Notes: generated by a model from the letters alone, not told the origin. A DNA stretch of 52,693 nt from CAZQWJ01 sp964597265 (GCA_964597265.1 CAZQWJ010000003.1:1-52693); one strand, 5' to 3'; numbered from the stretch's first letter, positions 14,082 to 24,169 are shown. Numbers and translations: made by a program.

Positions 14082-15652
14082 ATGCGACGCTGCAGAAACC
14101 AACGAAATAGCCAGTCAATAATATCTATGGTCTGGTTGGAATCTTCCCATCGTTGTGCCCATAGTGTAACTGGTATGCCACCGTGTTGATATGTGTTTGC
14201 AAAGGCCATATGCACGTCTTCAGTGGTTTCTCCTTCTATTTTATAGCTCCCTGCAGGATACGGATATTCACTGCTTAACCCCTTAAGCGCAAAAATAACA
14301 TGGTTGGTGTCAAAATGGCTAAAATAGTCAAGCTGCGCAGTGGAACCCCATGTCGGGTCTATCTGTATCCAGCCCTTGCCATCCAAGTACACCTGTACCC
14401 ATGCATGCAGGACATCGTTAATAGTTGGTAATGTGTCCTGTGTTTCGGTAAAGGCATATCCATTGACCTCGCGCGCTGGTATTCCCATTGCCCGCATCAA
14501 GGTTACAGTTACATCCGTGAAGTCCGTGCAAATAGCCTGATCTGGTACCTTGAGCGCACGCACTGCGCCATGACGTTCGATAGATTCCAGATCGTCTAAT
14601 TTTTTGGTATCGTACATAAGGGTCTGGGTTACATAGTCATACACCGCTCGGGCTTTTTGCTCGTCACTAGCGTCTTCTCCCAGTTCCCTGTTGAGTTTTT
14701 TGACAATATCCTGGACCATGGGGTCCCCTATCTCCCAATATGTGTCGGCAGATAAGAATTTGTCAGATGGAGTGCTACTCATAGCATGTTGTATTTCCGA
14801 TAGGGTCGCCTGTGTGCTGATAATTTGGCCAATAAACTCGACCAGGAGTCGCTGGCCTGGCCCGAGTTTGTACTGTGCAAAAACATTCTGCTCCTCGTCT
14901 ATCCGCACACCATATGGCTCCGGTACCAATTCCTGCAGGTATGTTTTTTGATATGGTGGGAAACTGGGCGGCAGCGCAATCTCAAAAATAGCTGAGTAAC
15001 TATGAGGATTGGCCAAGTGGTACAACAGACGAGCATCAACTAACTGCTTATTGCCAAACGCCAGCACCACACCAATCGGCTCTTTACGATGCGAAAAATC
15101 ATAGCGTAAAGAACGAAACTGTTCATCACGCTCGTACGAGTCAGGCAATGGGTCTGAGTAGTCCAAATCACCCAATTCAACAGCTGATTGTATATTGATA
15201 ACGTACGAACGTATTTGTTCATCTCGTTGGACCTGCGGGAGAGAGATCTCATAGATAAGGCCTTTTTTCTTGAGAAGAGTTGGTGCATCGTACTCCAGTA
15301 CCCATGTCAATTTATTGCCTCTGCCGATCACTATCTGGTTAAAACGTACAGACACCAGGGTAGAATCACCAATTTGCTCAGTAGTAACAGCAAGTGCTCC
15401 ACTGGAGTCTCTAGCAACTAGATTTTCTACCTGGATACCTTCCAATACAAGCGAATACTGCGAGGGGTATTGATTGTCTGTCTCGTTGGTAATGGTGATT
15501 GTTTCTGTCACGTGTACGCTGGCATCTGCGTTAAGAACATACAACACGTCGTACTCAGCTGGAAACGACACTGCCTGTACCACAGACGGGTACACAGCAA
15601 CGATACAGGAGAACAAAAGGAGGCTGGTAACAATAAAACGCAACAACTTCAT
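14078..15652 (-). CDS. secreted transglutaminase-like protein
   Basis: 524 aa from the ATG at 15652, which begins a clear signal peptide (MKLLRFIVTSLLLFSC, cleavage near VQA). The N-terminal ~300 residues are beta-rich. The C-terminal part is a transglutaminase-like cysteine protease domain: Cys in QAICTDFTDV, His in LHAWVQVYL and Asp in GWIQIDPTWG form the triad. Many such proteins act on cell-surface polypeptides; the substrate here is unknown. The stop overlaps the uvrC start (ATGA), an unusual pairing of a surface protein with a repair gene in one transcript. Confidence 0.85.
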   Translation of the reverse strand: MKLLRFIVTSLLLFSCIVAVYPSVVQAVSFPAEYDVLYVLNADASVHVTETITITNETDNQYPSQYSLVLEGIQVENLVARDSSGALAVTTEQIGDSTLVSVRFNQIVIGRGNKLTWVLEYDAPTLLKKKGLIYEISLPQVQRDEQIRSYVINIQSAVELGDLDYSDPLPDSYERDEQFRSLRYDFSHRKEPIGVVLAFGNKQLVDARLLYHLANPHSYSAIFEIALPPSFPPYQKTYLQELVPEPYGVRIDEEQNVFAQYKLGPGQRLLVEFIGQIISTQATLSEIQHAMSSTPSDKFLSADTYWEIGDPMVQDIVKKLNRELGEDASDEQKARAVYDYVTQTLMYDTKKLDDLESIERHGAVRALKVPDQAICTDFTDVTVTLMRAMGIPAREVNGYAFTETQDTLPTINDVLHAWVQVYLDGKGWIQIDPTWGSTAQLDYFSHFDTNHVIFALKGLSSEYPYPAGSYKIEGETTEDVHMAFANTYQHGGIPVTLWAQRWEDSNQTIDIIDWLFRWFLQRRI

Positions 15653-15686
15653 ACCTAGGACAATACCGTATATCCAGTATAACATC

Positions 15687-15721
15687 AAAAAGCCCTGGGT
15701 TACTGCATGGTAACCCAGGGC
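15687..15721 (-). terminator. rho-independent terminator
   Basis: A perfect 12-bp stem, GCCCTGGGTTAC (15692-15703) with GTAACCCAGGGC (15710-15721), 6-nt loop, followed on the minus strand by TTTTT. It lies between the tail of the broken M23-like gene and the start of the transglutaminase gene. Confidence 0.85.
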
Positions 15722-15766
15722 ATACGTGCATATACCCTTCGTTGAGTACATGCGTACTGATAAAAG

Positions 15767-15880
15767 CTAATCGGGTGTGATGTAGAGGGCACTTACATCG
15801 TCATCCATCCCATGTGTTGACCCATCCCAGTACACGCTAGAACCGAATGTACAGGATGAATCCGGGTACCGTAACAAAAA
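15767..15880 (-). pseudogene. C-terminal tail of a broken secreted protein
   Basis: A minus-strand frame without a credible start ends at 15767 with YPDSSCTFGSSVYWDGSTHG followed by MDDDVSALYITPD. This reads like a genuine protein tail and is placed correctly before a strong terminator. It is in a different frame from the M23-like N-terminal piece upstream (16095-16421) and separated by a purine-rich stretch. I infer both belonged to one gene. Confidence 0.5.
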
Positions 15881-16078
15881 CGGTTGGTGAGAATGGTGGT
15901 TTGGATTGGTGTGAAAAAGGAAATTGCTTGTTTTAGGGTTAAAGTGGAAAATTTTTGGAAAAAAGAACGACAGAAAAAATGAAGAAAGAAAGAGTATGAT
16001 AGCAGGAAAAAGTTGTTGTGTTAGGAGAAACGAGAAATGAGAAAAACAGAAGAAGAAGGATTAGGAGAGAAAGTTTAG
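15880..16078. other. purine-rich low-complexity segment
   Basis: About 200 bp on + rich in A and G with almost no C (runs such as GAAAAAAAGAACG-like tracts and GAAGAAGAAGGATTAGGAG). It encodes nothing recognisable and differs sharply from both flanks. It interrupts what looks like a secreted-protein gene. It could be a corrupted assembly segment or a true low-complexity insertion. Confidence 0.6.
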
Positions 16079-16094
16079 AACAAAAAGTGCGATT

Positions 16095-16421
16095 TTACCA
16101 ACCGATTATGATACGGTATTCTGATTGTGGGGCGACTACAGGATGTCCCCAAGGCAAAGCAAAGTCAATCGCCTCGTTGTTTAAGTATCCCAATCCAGTA
16201 GAGTTATAATAGTGCGATTGAGGTAACGAGCTACCACATCGCGGGCCTTGAGTAACATTTACCTTCCCACCAACCAATGAGGTGGTATTAAATGGTAATC
16301 TAAAGCCACTAGGATATCCAGCGCCTGTTGCCTGTACATTCGTACTGGAATTACCATATGCCACTATCACTGTCGCCAGAATCAAGAGCAACAGTAAGCC
16401 TCGAAAATGCTTTGCGTACAT
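16095..16421 (-). pseudogene. N-terminal part of an M23-like secreted peptidase
   Basis: 108 aa: signal peptide (HFRGLLLLLILATVIVAYG) followed by GYPSGFRLPFNTTS, VNVTQGPRCGSSLPQSHYYN and NEAIDFALPWGHPVVAP. The last motif matches the start of the M23 (LytM-type) peptidase core, where AxDFxxPxGTPVxAP precedes the catalytic strands. The frame then stops within ten residues, and the rest of the domain (the HxH and later motifs) is missing. The remaining tail may be at 15767-15880. Confidence 0.6.
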
Positions 16422-16544
16422 TAGTCATTCTCCTTGCGAGATTAGGTTTGTTTGTTAACTGTGAGATAAGTCTTTTGAAGTCACATAGACTTTCGTGACA
16501 ACCTTATGAAGTCTTACACATTACACCTCCGTGGAAACAGTTAG

Positions 16545-17252
16545 TCAGACTGGTTGGATAGTAGAAAGGATATCTAACAGTATCTGCCTCAATTCCGAAT
16601 ATTCGCGTATGCTACATTCTTCAAGAGAAATTAGTCTAAATGGGGATGTAGGATGGTATCCTGTTTCTCTACAATGCGCCGCCATGGTTACTCTAATAGG
16701 ATATTCTCCATAATTGAGATGTGCCAGAAGTACATATCTAGGTCCAACAGTAGTAGCTACTTCTCTCCCGGGATCATAGTATCCCATGATTGATACGTTT
16801 TGATTTATCAAGTTCACCTCTTCAACCAACACACTTTGCTCGTCGGTTTGAGTCTGAAGCCAGTCGTTGGAAGAATTAATTGTGAATTCTGCAAAAGGAA
16901 TATCTTCTCCATCTCCTCTCTCTTCTATACTGATTCTTATGAAATCATCCGTTTCAATGTAAGTGATGGCAGGATCATAATCCCAGATTCTGAATTCGCT
17001 CGGAAACCGAAATGTATATTGATTGCGAGGTTCAATGAATGCCTCTTCCCAACTTTCAGAATTTACAGGTGTCGGAAGTACATCGACTGGCATGTAAGAA
17101 GGTATTGGAGTGGGTCCGGCAATACTGTCTTCTTTTCCCATCTCTTGCACGTATAGATACCATAAGGTACCTACCGCTAGCAACACAACTAGGATCAGCG
17201 TCAAAATAACAACATTACCTTGGCGATATTTCGTGTTGATCTCATTTAGCAT
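16545..17252 (-). CDS. membrane-anchored extracellular protein, unknown function
   Basis: 235 aa from the ATG at 17252. One transmembrane helix (~13-33, VVILTLILVVLLAVGTLWYL) is followed by a proline-rich linker (PTPIPSYMPVDVLPTP) and a beta-rich domain (~50-230) with YTFRFPSEFRI and a Cys pair (AHCRETG...EECS). I do not recognise the domain. The frame from 17288 was rejected because the added residues precede the natural membrane anchor. The topology suggests it faces the outside. Confidence 0.7.
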   Translation of the reverse strand: MLNEINTKYRQGNVVILTLILVVLLAVGTLWYLYVQEMGKEDSIAGPTPIPSYMPVDVLPTPVNSESWEEAFIEPRNQYTFRFPSEFRIWDYDPAITYIETDDFIRISIEERGDGEDIPFAEFTINSSNDWLQTQTDEQSVLVEEVNLINQNVSIMGYYDPGREVATTVGPRYVLLAHLNYGEYPIRVTMAAHCRETGYHPTSPFRLISLEECSIREYSELRQILLDILSTIQPV

Positions 17253-17553
17253 GTAGACTTTATATACCCAAGCACTGAACGACGTCAACTTTATACTAAT
17301 TCTCGATTAACTTTTATTCTGCTTTTAATGTACTGAAGACACAGTACGCCAATTGTTATATATATGTCAATATGTTTTTTTGTCGCTAGGTGTTGATTGT
17401 AAAAAACTACTTCTGCGAATACTGTCTTACTATACAGAATTTGTATATTCTTGCCGCTCTCAAACGATTATTGATAAAAAACATTCGCCTAGTACCCTGC
17501 CTATAGTCGCAAAATATCTTTTTGGTATATTGTGTTTTATAGAATTGGTGTAG
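17253..17553. other. AT-rich divergent intergenic region
   Basis: About 300 bp between two divergent membrane-anchored protein genes. It is AT-rich with no convincing coding frame. The only clear signals are the promoter just before 17567 and a TATATA/TATAAA-like run just upstream of the minus-strand start at 17252. Confidence 0.5.
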
Positions 17554-17559
17554 TATACT
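17554..17559 (+). promoter_or_regulatory. -10 element (leaderless) for the WD40/TolB-like gene
   Basis: TATACT with 7 nt between it and the ATG at 17567; a weak -35 (TTGTGT) stands about 18 nt upstream. The spacing predicts a leaderless mRNA. Confidence 0.55.
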
Positions 17560-17566
17560 TTTTGCA

Positions 17567-18967
17567 ATGGCAGCGTTCGGCTCTTACAGAAAGATCAAGA
17601 CACGCTCAGAACCTACTACATTCCAATTAATCAGGCTACTTCTCGTTGTATCTGGCTTGCTCTTAATTCTTGACTTAAGCACATATATTACAGAAATGCG
17701 TACTGCAGCACGGCAAGTCGCAGAAGCATTGCAGATCATAGAACCGGAACCTACAATCACTCTCCCTCAACCGCGGCCTACAGAACCGACGATGACGCCA
17801 GCTTCTATTCCCTCATACCAGGTTCCTCAATTAACCGTTCGTAACCCTGTTGTGCCGATTGCAGACGAAACCTACATTAGCTATATCAAAGATGGAGAAG
17901 TTTGGCTTTCAAGTCGTGACGGACAGGAGCAACAGATCACTCTTTCCGGCGGAGCTATCGGTCTGCATGAATGGGGTGCGGATAATACAATACTCTACGT
18001 AACTTTTCGGCAGCTACTTGAAGATACATATGCCGAATTTGAAGTCAATCACGGCCTGGTTGAAATAAATCTCGCCACAGGCATCAAGAAAACAATCATC
18101 GAGCCTGTTCAAGATCCTCGATATTTTTATCACTTGTGTGAGGGGTTGATACATTACCCAAGCATTACAGTACTGAATAAGTCACCAGATAACACCAAAC
18201 TGGCAGTATCAAAAAGTGGACTACACATCTATGACTTTGCCAGCGAGAAACTAGAAGCGATACACGAGCTGCCAAATAACTTTCATCTAGTAGAAGAAGA
18301 GAAAGGGTTGTTAAGCTTTTTGGTTAAGCCAGCGTATGCCGCGTGTGTAACGGATCCACGCTATAGCGATCTCACTTGGTCACCAAATAGTACGAAGGTC
18401 ATCGCCCGGCTTAGAAAATGGGAAGGCTTTGAAATGCACCTTATTTCTCTGAACTCTGAAGGGACAAAAGCTGATTTTCAGCGACTCTCTGAGGAGATAC
18501 ACTACCAAGACAATCCTTACTTGTTTGATTTCTATGGCAACTACCTATTTCTAGGAGCCCACCACAGACAAGACCAATCGGCAGAATACTTTATCACAGA
18601 TTTAGAAATGAGTAGCAGACGCCTACTTTGGCAAAATACTGAAGATAGTGCGTTGTTTCCTCTGAAGACTGTTGGCGCATCTGTATATGCGTATACCAGT
18701 ATGTATAATTCTGAAGGCTATGAAAAAGCCAGCGTGTATGTATTTGACCCAACGACTCAGGATCTATCACTAGTATCTCAACTAGATATCTCCGATGAAT
18801 CGGGTGGATTATCCGATGTGCGAATAGCCACAAGTGAACACGTAGTGGATCTGGTGGTACTTGAATATACAAAAGACGCTGCCAATATCCTACAACTCAT
18901 CCCACTCTATGATCCTAACGACTCGGTAATAATAGAACATGCGCACGATCCCAAATTCTACTTCTAG
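17567..18967 (+). CDS. membrane-anchored beta-propeller-like protein
   Basis: 466 aa. TM helix near 22-40 (LIRLLLVVSGLLLILDL), proline-rich stalk (~60-95, TLPQPRPTEPTMTP), then a repeated beta-strand domain with TolB/WD40-like blades: TYISYIKDGEVWLSSRDG, LTWSPNSTKVIA and similar. It would present a propeller outside the cell, perhaps for protein or glycan binding. No enzyme motif is seen. Its TAG stop overlaps the TAG stop of uvrA on the opposite strand (CTAG, 18964-18967). Confidence 0.72.
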   Translation: MAAFGSYRKIKTRSEPTTFQLIRLLLVVSGLLLILDLSTYITEMRTAARQVAEALQIIEPEPTITLPQPRPTEPTMTPASIPSYQVPQLTVRNPVVPIADETYISYIKDGEVWLSSRDGQEQQITLSGGAIGLHEWGADNTILYVTFRQLLEDTYAEFEVNHGLVEINLATGIKKTIIEPVQDPRYFYHLCEGLIHYPSITVLNKSPDNTKLAVSKSGLHIYDFASEKLEAIHELPNNFHLVEEEKGLLSFLVKPAYAACVTDPRYSDLTWSPNSTKVIARLRKWEGFEMHLISLNSEGTKADFQRLSEEIHYQDNPYLFDFYGNYLFLGAHHRQDQSAEYFITDLEMSSRRLLWQNTEDSALFPLKTVGASVYAYTSMYNSEGYEKASVYVFDPTTQDLSLVSQLDISDESGGLSDVRIATSEHVVDLVVLEYTKDAANILQLIPLYDPNDSVIIEHAHDPKFYF

Positions 18968-21906
18968 TGCGGGTATGACTTGAGGAATTGGCCGGTGTAG
19001 GATTTGTCGTTCTTCTTCACCTCATCCACTGTGCCGGTGGCTACAATCTCTCCACCTTGATCTCCGCCATCAGGACCAAGATCTATAATCCAGTCAGCAG
19101 TCTTTATCACATCCAGATTATGCTCGATAACCAATACAGTATTGCCGTTATACACCAGCGTATGTAGGACGTTGAGGAGTTTTTGGATATCCGCAAAGTG
19201 CAGGCCAGTAGTTGGCTCGTCCAAAATATACAATGTCTTGCCTGTAGACTTTTTGGATAGCTCAGATGCCAGCTTGACACGCTGAGCCTCGCCTCCTGAG
19301 AGTGTGGGCGCAGGCTGACCTAAGCGGATATAGTCCAAACCCACCTGCTGTATTGTCACCAATTTGTTGAATATCTGCGGTATGTTGCCAAAAAACTCTG
19401 CTGCCTCATCCACAGTCATGTTTAGTACTTCTGCAATATTCTTGCCTTTGTACTGAATCTCAAGGGTTTCACGATTATATCGGTCACCATGGCATACCTC
19501 ACAATCCACATACACATCAGGCAGAAACTGCATCTCTATCTTAATCTGTCCATCGCCAGAGCAATTCTCACACCGGCCTCCTTTGACATTAAAGCTGAAT
19601 CTGCCCTTGTCATATCCGCGGGATTTTGCCTCTGGCGTCATGGCAAACAAGTCGCGTATCGCTGTAAACACACCTGTATAGGTAGCAGGATTGCTTCGTG
19701 GAGTACGTCCGATTGGTGTTTGATCAATGTTTACCACCTTGTCGACATGTTCTATTCCCTCAATAGCGTGGTGTTCGCCAGGTACCAACATTGAGCCGTA
19801 AAAATGTACCATCAACGCCTGGTTAAGAATATCCATGACCAAGGTTGACTTACCTGAGCCAGAAACCCCGGTAACACAGACAAATTTGCCCAAGGGAATA
19901 TCCACAGTAACATTCTTTAGATTATGCTGACTGGCGCCAATTATTTGTAATGAGCCGGTGGGTTCTTCGACGTGTGGTGGTCTCGTGTCGGGAAACGTAG
20001 GGCGATGCACGGTTTCTTTGCCACGCAAGTACTTACCTGTTATAGAGTCTTTGTGCTTGATTACTTCATCCACTGTCCCTTGTGCAGTAACTGTACCGCC
20101 ATGTTCCCCCGCTCCAGGACCAAAATCAATCAACTCATCTGCTTGCATCATGGTTTCAAAATCATGCTCAACCACCACAATGCTATTACCCAGGTCACGC
20201 AATGATTTGAGCGTATCTAGTAACTTGCCGTGATCTCTCGGATGTAATCCAATAGATGGCTCATCCAATACATACAGCACGCCTGATAGCCCAGAGCCGA
20301 TCTGCGACGCAAGCCGTATTCTTTGTGCTTCACCACCAGATAGTGTGTTTGCAGTCCGATCCAGAGACACGTAATCAAGTCCCACTGCAACCAAAAAAGA
20401 CAAGCGCGCGGCAAGTTCTTTGATAATAGGTGCTGCTATCTCTTGCTCGCGTACTGAGGTCAAGGTGTTGTCCAAATCGGTGACCCAGTCGTTCAAATCA
20501 CGCACCGTAAAAGCGGTCAATTCCGAAATATTATTTTCCAAAACAGTAACAGACAACGCCTCGGGCCGCAGCCTGGTGCCATGACAGACCGAGCACGGAC
20601 GCTCTATCATAAATTTTTCTATCTCACTTCGCACATAATCGCTTTGGGTCTCGCTATAACGCTTAAGTAGGTGCTCGATAATACCTTCAAACATGGCAGT
20701 ATATTCCCTAACCTGACCATCTGACTTGCGTGTATAGACAATATCCAGAGTCTCACGACCTGTGCCGTTAAGTAAGAGTTGTTTGTTTTGTTCGCTCAGG
20801 TGTTCTACTGGCTCTGTGAGGCTAAATGTATGCTTTTTCGCTACAGCTTCGACCACCGAACGCAACCATGTATCGCCTTCTCCAATTGATGCCCATGGCA
20901 GGATCCCGCCTTCTAAAATAGATAATCGGGGGTTAAAGATTCTACTTGGATCTACTTCTTTTTGCACCCCGAGCCCGTGACATTCCGGACAGGCACCGTG
21001 CGGACTGTTAAATGAAAAACTTCTTGGTTCCAGATCAGGCAATGAGATGTTACAGACCGGGCAAGAAAAATGCTCACTAAACAAATGATCAGCCATGTCC
21101 TTTGGCGCTTCGGGAAACTCCAATTCTGCATCAAGCACTTCAGTTACCAAAACCGTACCACTGGCTAATTTCAACGCTTGTTCCACTGCATCGGTCAGAC
21201 GTCGACGCATTTCATGACCTTTTTCCGTGTAATTCTCTGGCGTACCAAGCCCAACAGGAAGGATCAGTCGATCCACTACGGCCTCTATAGTATGGCGGTT
21301 GGTTTTGATCAAATTGATCTCGTTGGTGAGTGTATGTATGTTGCCATCTATTCGAGCTTTGGTAATACCTCGGCGTACAAGCTCATCCAAAAGTTTGCCA
21401 TGTTCGCCTTTGCGATCTTTGACCAACGGCGCCAAAATCAACACACGCCAACCTTTGCGCTTGGTGGCCCGTTCAGCTGCCATTGTCAGCACTGTGTCGA
21501 CAATCTGCTGCGGCGTCTGGCTGCTGATCTCTCTACCACATGACGGACAGTGCGGATGGCCGATACGAGCAAACAAAAGCCGCATGTAATCGTAAATCTC
21601 CGTGATGGTACCCACCGTAGACCGAGGGTTGTGAGAAGTTGACTTTTGGTCAATAGCAATCGCCGGGCTTAAACCTTCTATCTTGTCCACATCAGGCTTT
21701 TTCATCTGACCCAAGAATTGCCGTGCATACGCAGATAGACTTTCGATATATCGCCGTTGCCCCTCTGCAAAAATAGTATCAAATGCAAGTGACGACTTGC
21801 CACTGCCGGATAGCCCCGTAAATACAACAAGTTTGTTCTTGGGGATGTCTACATCGATGTTTTTCAAATTGTGCTCTCTGGCGCCTCTTATTTTGATAAA
21901 TTCCAT
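18964..21906 (-). CDS. uvrA: excinuclease ABC subunit A
   Basis: 980 aa, full length. Two ABC ATPase modules: Walker A GLSGSGKSSLAFDT and GVSGSGKSTLVMD, signature LSGGEAQRIRLA and LSGGEAQRVKLA, Walker B LYVLDEPSIGLHP and LYILDEPTTGLHF. Zinc motifs CPSCGRE, CPVC...CPECHG and the CENCSGDG...CEVCHG block are present. UvrA2 finds helix-distorting lesions and loads UvrB. ATG at 21906 preferred over TTG at 21912. uvrB is immediately upstream on the same strand, so the two probably form an operon. Confidence 0.97.
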   Translation of the reverse strand: MEFIKIRGAREHNLKNIDVDIPKNKLVVFTGLSGSGKSSLAFDTIFAEGQRRYIESLSAYARQFLGQMKKPDVDKIEGLSPAIAIDQKSTSHNPRSTVGTITEIYDYMRLLFARIGHPHCPSCGREISSQTPQQIVDTVLTMAAERATKRKGWRVLILAPLVKDRKGEHGKLLDELVRRGITKARIDGNIHTLTNEINLIKTNRHTIEAVVDRLILPVGLGTPENYTEKGHEMRRRLTDAVEQALKLASGTVLVTEVLDAELEFPEAPKDMADHLFSEHFSCPVCNISLPDLEPRSFSFNSPHGACPECHGLGVQKEVDPSRIFNPRLSILEGGILPWASIGEGDTWLRSVVEAVAKKHTFSLTEPVEHLSEQNKQLLLNGTGRETLDIVYTRKSDGQVREYTAMFEGIIEHLLKRYSETQSDYVRSEIEKFMIERPCSVCHGTRLRPEALSVTVLENNISELTAFTVRDLNDWVTDLDNTLTSVREQEIAAPIIKELAARLSFLVAVGLDYVSLDRTANTLSGGEAQRIRLASQIGSGLSGVLYVLDEPSIGLHPRDHGKLLDTLKSLRDLGNSIVVVEHDFETMMQADELIDFGPGAGEHGGTVTAQGTVDEVIKHKDSITGKYLRGKETVHRPTFPDTRPPHVEEPTGSLQIIGASQHNLKNVTVDIPLGKFVCVTGVSGSGKSTLVMDILNQALMVHFYGSMLVPGEHHAIEGIEHVDKVVNIDQTPIGRTPRSNPATYTGVFTAIRDLFAMTPEAKSRGYDKGRFSFNVKGGRCENCSGDGQIKIEMQFLPDVYVDCEVCHGDRYNRETLEIQYKGKNIAEVLNMTVDEAAEFFGNIPQIFNKLVTIQQVGLDYIRLGQPAPTLSGGEAQRVKLASELSKKSTGKTLYILDEPTTGLHFADIQKLLNVLHTLVYNGNTVLVIEHNLDVIKTADWIIDLGPDGGDQGGEIVATGTVDEVKKNDKSYTGQFLKSYPH

Positions 21907-21958
21907 AGACAATGTAACCCATTATTATACTGCACCCATGCCAGGTGAATAAAGTATG

Positions 21959-24121
21959 TTATTCATCGGTGTTTGGGGTTTCGTCCTGAATCTCGTGGAT
22001 ACGATCCCGGATAAAGGCAGCCTTTTCAAAATCAAGGTTTTTGGCCGCTGCTTTCATTTCGCGTTCCAGTTGTAACAGCAACGACTCTGTTGACGACGGA
22101 CTACCTTCAACCAGATCCTGGAACTCTTTTTTGTATTGTCTTGTTGTTTTTTCTTCTTTTTGTGTTCGCTCAATGAGCTTTTCTCTGATCGGTTTGGTGA
22201 TCTGCTCGGGTGTGATGTGGTGTTTTTTATTGTATTCTTCCTGCAATATGCGGCGACGATTGATTTCATCGATTGCCCGTTTCATACTATTGGTTACTGT
22301 GTCTGCATACAAGATGACCTTTCCTTCGATATGGCGAGCAGCTCGCCCCATAGTTTGGACCAACGAGGTTTCGGAGCGCAAGAACCCTTCCTTGTCGGCC
22401 TCTAATATTACTACTAACGAGACTTCAGGCAAGTCTAAACCCTCACGGAGCAGATTGATTCCTACTACTACGTCGTACATACCTTTTCGCAAATTTTCCA
22501 GAATGTCCGATCGATCAAGTGTTTCAACGTCTGCGTGAAGATATGTGACTTTGATTCCCTGCTCCTGCAAAAACTCTGCTAGGTCCTCTGCCATTCTCTT
22601 TGTCAGCGTGGTCACTAATACCCGCTGCTTCTTTTTTATTCTGTTTCTAATCTCGGTCAACAGATTCTCTATTTGGTCCGTGGATCCTCGTATTTCAACC
22701 TCCGGATCCAGGATTCCAGTCGGACGGATGAGTTGCTCTACGATACCGTTGTGAGGTTTGGCAGATGCGCCAATAGATGCCTCAGCGCGTTTGGCACTTT
22801 TGAGCGATTCGGAAACCTCCCACTCTGACGGCGTGGCAGAGGTGTATACTGTCTGCTGCACCCGGTCTAAGAATTCGGACAACCGCAATGGCCGGTTATC
22901 CAGGGCGCTGGGCAGACGAAAACCATACTCAATCAATGTTTCCTTGCGTGATTTGTCTCCTGCATACATACCTTGGATCTGCGGAATCGTGATGTGGCTT
23001 TCGTCAATGATCAGCAAGAAATTACCACCGCTTGGCGAATCTGGTAACGCAAAATAATCAAGCAAACTATATGGCGCCTCACCAGGTTTTCGGCCATCAA
23101 AATATCGGCTGTAGTTCTCAATCCCCTTGCAGTACCCCAGCGTCTCGATCAGTTCCATGTCATAGTTGGTTTTTTGCTCAAGACGATGGGCCTCTATTAT
23201 CTTCCCTTGGCTACGAAGTTCATCCAATCGCAATTGCAGGTCGTGCCGAATTTGCTGCACCGACTGCTCGCGACGTTCTTCGGCAGTTACATAGTGCTTA
23301 GCGGGAAATAACGCTAGTTCTCCATACTGGATTAGTTCAAACAGCCGTCTGAGCTCATCTTCACTCCAATCCTTCGCGGCACTTCCTTTTCTACGCAATT
23401 CCGCAGGCTGTCGTTGCGGACCAACAGGTTTACCTGTTATTGGATCAAACAAGCTGATGGTATTAAGCCGTTCTCCCAATAATTCGAACCTGAACCCAAT
23501 ATCAAGATATGCAGGGTACAAGTCAACCTGATCGCCCTTGACCCGAAACACGCCTCGCTTGAACTCAAAATCATTCCTCTGATAGTGCAAGTCTAGCAAA
23601 CGCCTGACCAGATCCTCTCGCCTCAACGGCATGCCCTCCTTAAGCCGCAGGGTTTGGCGACGATATTCTACCGGAGAACCAAGGTTATAGATACAGGACA
23701 CTGATGCTACAACAATCACGTCATTGCGAGTAAGCAGGCTTGTAGTGGCACTCAAGCGAAGTCGGTCTATATCCTCATTGATATCTGCATCTTTTTCTAT
23801 GTAGGTATCGGTCTGGGGAATATATGCCTCTGGCTGATAGTAGTCATAATACGAAACAAAATATTCAACCGCATTGTCAGGGAAAAAATCACGGTATTCC
23901 TGATATAGCTGTGCTGCAAGTGTTTTGTTGTGCGAAATAACCAGCACTGGCTTTTGTACTTGTTCTATAATATTGGCTATCGTAAACGTCTTGCCACTGC
24001 CTGTAACACCAAGCAGCACCTGATGTTCATACCCAGAACCAAGACCGGCAACTAACTTTTCTATGGCCTGAGGTTGGTCCCCGGTGGGGCGGTAGTCTGC
24101 ACGTAATTGAAAATCTTTCAT
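21959..24121 (-). CDS. uvrB: excinuclease ABC subunit B
   Basis: 720 aa. Starts MKDFQLRADYRPTGDQPQAI as in canonical UvrB; Walker A GVTGSGKTFT, beta-hairpin YFVSYYDYYQPEAYIP, DEAD-like box LLIIDESH, helicase motif VI QTMGRAARH, and a C-terminal UVR motif (AKNLDFEKAAFIRDRIHEI) that contacts UvrC. UvrB verifies damage and positions the UvrC cuts. The ATG at 24121 is chosen over 24142 because the extra residues do not match the family and a TATTAT -10 sits 6 nt upstream. Confidence 0.97.
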   Translation of the reverse strand: MKDFQLRADYRPTGDQPQAIEKLVAGLGSGYEHQVLLGVTGSGKTFTIANIIEQVQKPVLVISHNKTLAAQLYQEYRDFFPDNAVEYFVSYYDYYQPEAYIPQTDTYIEKDADINEDIDRLRLSATTSLLTRNDVIVVASVSCIYNLGSPVEYRRQTLRLKEGMPLRREDLVRRLLDLHYQRNDFEFKRGVFRVKGDQVDLYPAYLDIGFRFELLGERLNTISLFDPITGKPVGPQRQPAELRRKGSAAKDWSEDELRRLFELIQYGELALFPAKHYVTAEERREQSVQQIRHDLQLRLDELRSQGKIIEAHRLEQKTNYDMELIETLGYCKGIENYSRYFDGRKPGEAPYSLLDYFALPDSPSGGNFLLIIDESHITIPQIQGMYAGDKSRKETLIEYGFRLPSALDNRPLRLSEFLDRVQQTVYTSATPSEWEVSESLKSAKRAEASIGASAKPHNGIVEQLIRPTGILDPEVEIRGSTDQIENLLTEIRNRIKKKQRVLVTTLTKRMAEDLAEFLQEQGIKVTYLHADVETLDRSDILENLRKGMYDVVVGINLLREGLDLPEVSLVVILEADKEGFLRSETSLVQTMGRAARHIEGKVILYADTVTNSMKRAIDEINRRRILQEEYNKKHHITPEQITKPIREKLIERTQKEEKTTRQYKKEFQDLVEGSPSSTESLLLQLEREMKAAAKNLDFEKAAFIRDRIHEIQDETPNTDE

Positions 24122-24127
24122 GTGAGG

Positions 24128-24133
24128 ATAATA
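24128..24133 (-). promoter_or_regulatory. -10 element for uvrB (leaderless)
   Basis: TATTAT on the minus strand with 6 nt (CCTCAC) before the uvrB ATG. TTGACA occurs upstream but only 3 nt away, too close to be the matching -35. Confidence 0.45.
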
Positions 24134-24169
24134 TGCTGTCAACCTAATACTCGCAAGTAGACACTTGTC

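Noticed and set aside
22136..22405. Cys/Phe-rich + strand frame inside uvrB
   Set aside because: Antisense shadow of the Lys/Glu-rich C terminus of UvrB.
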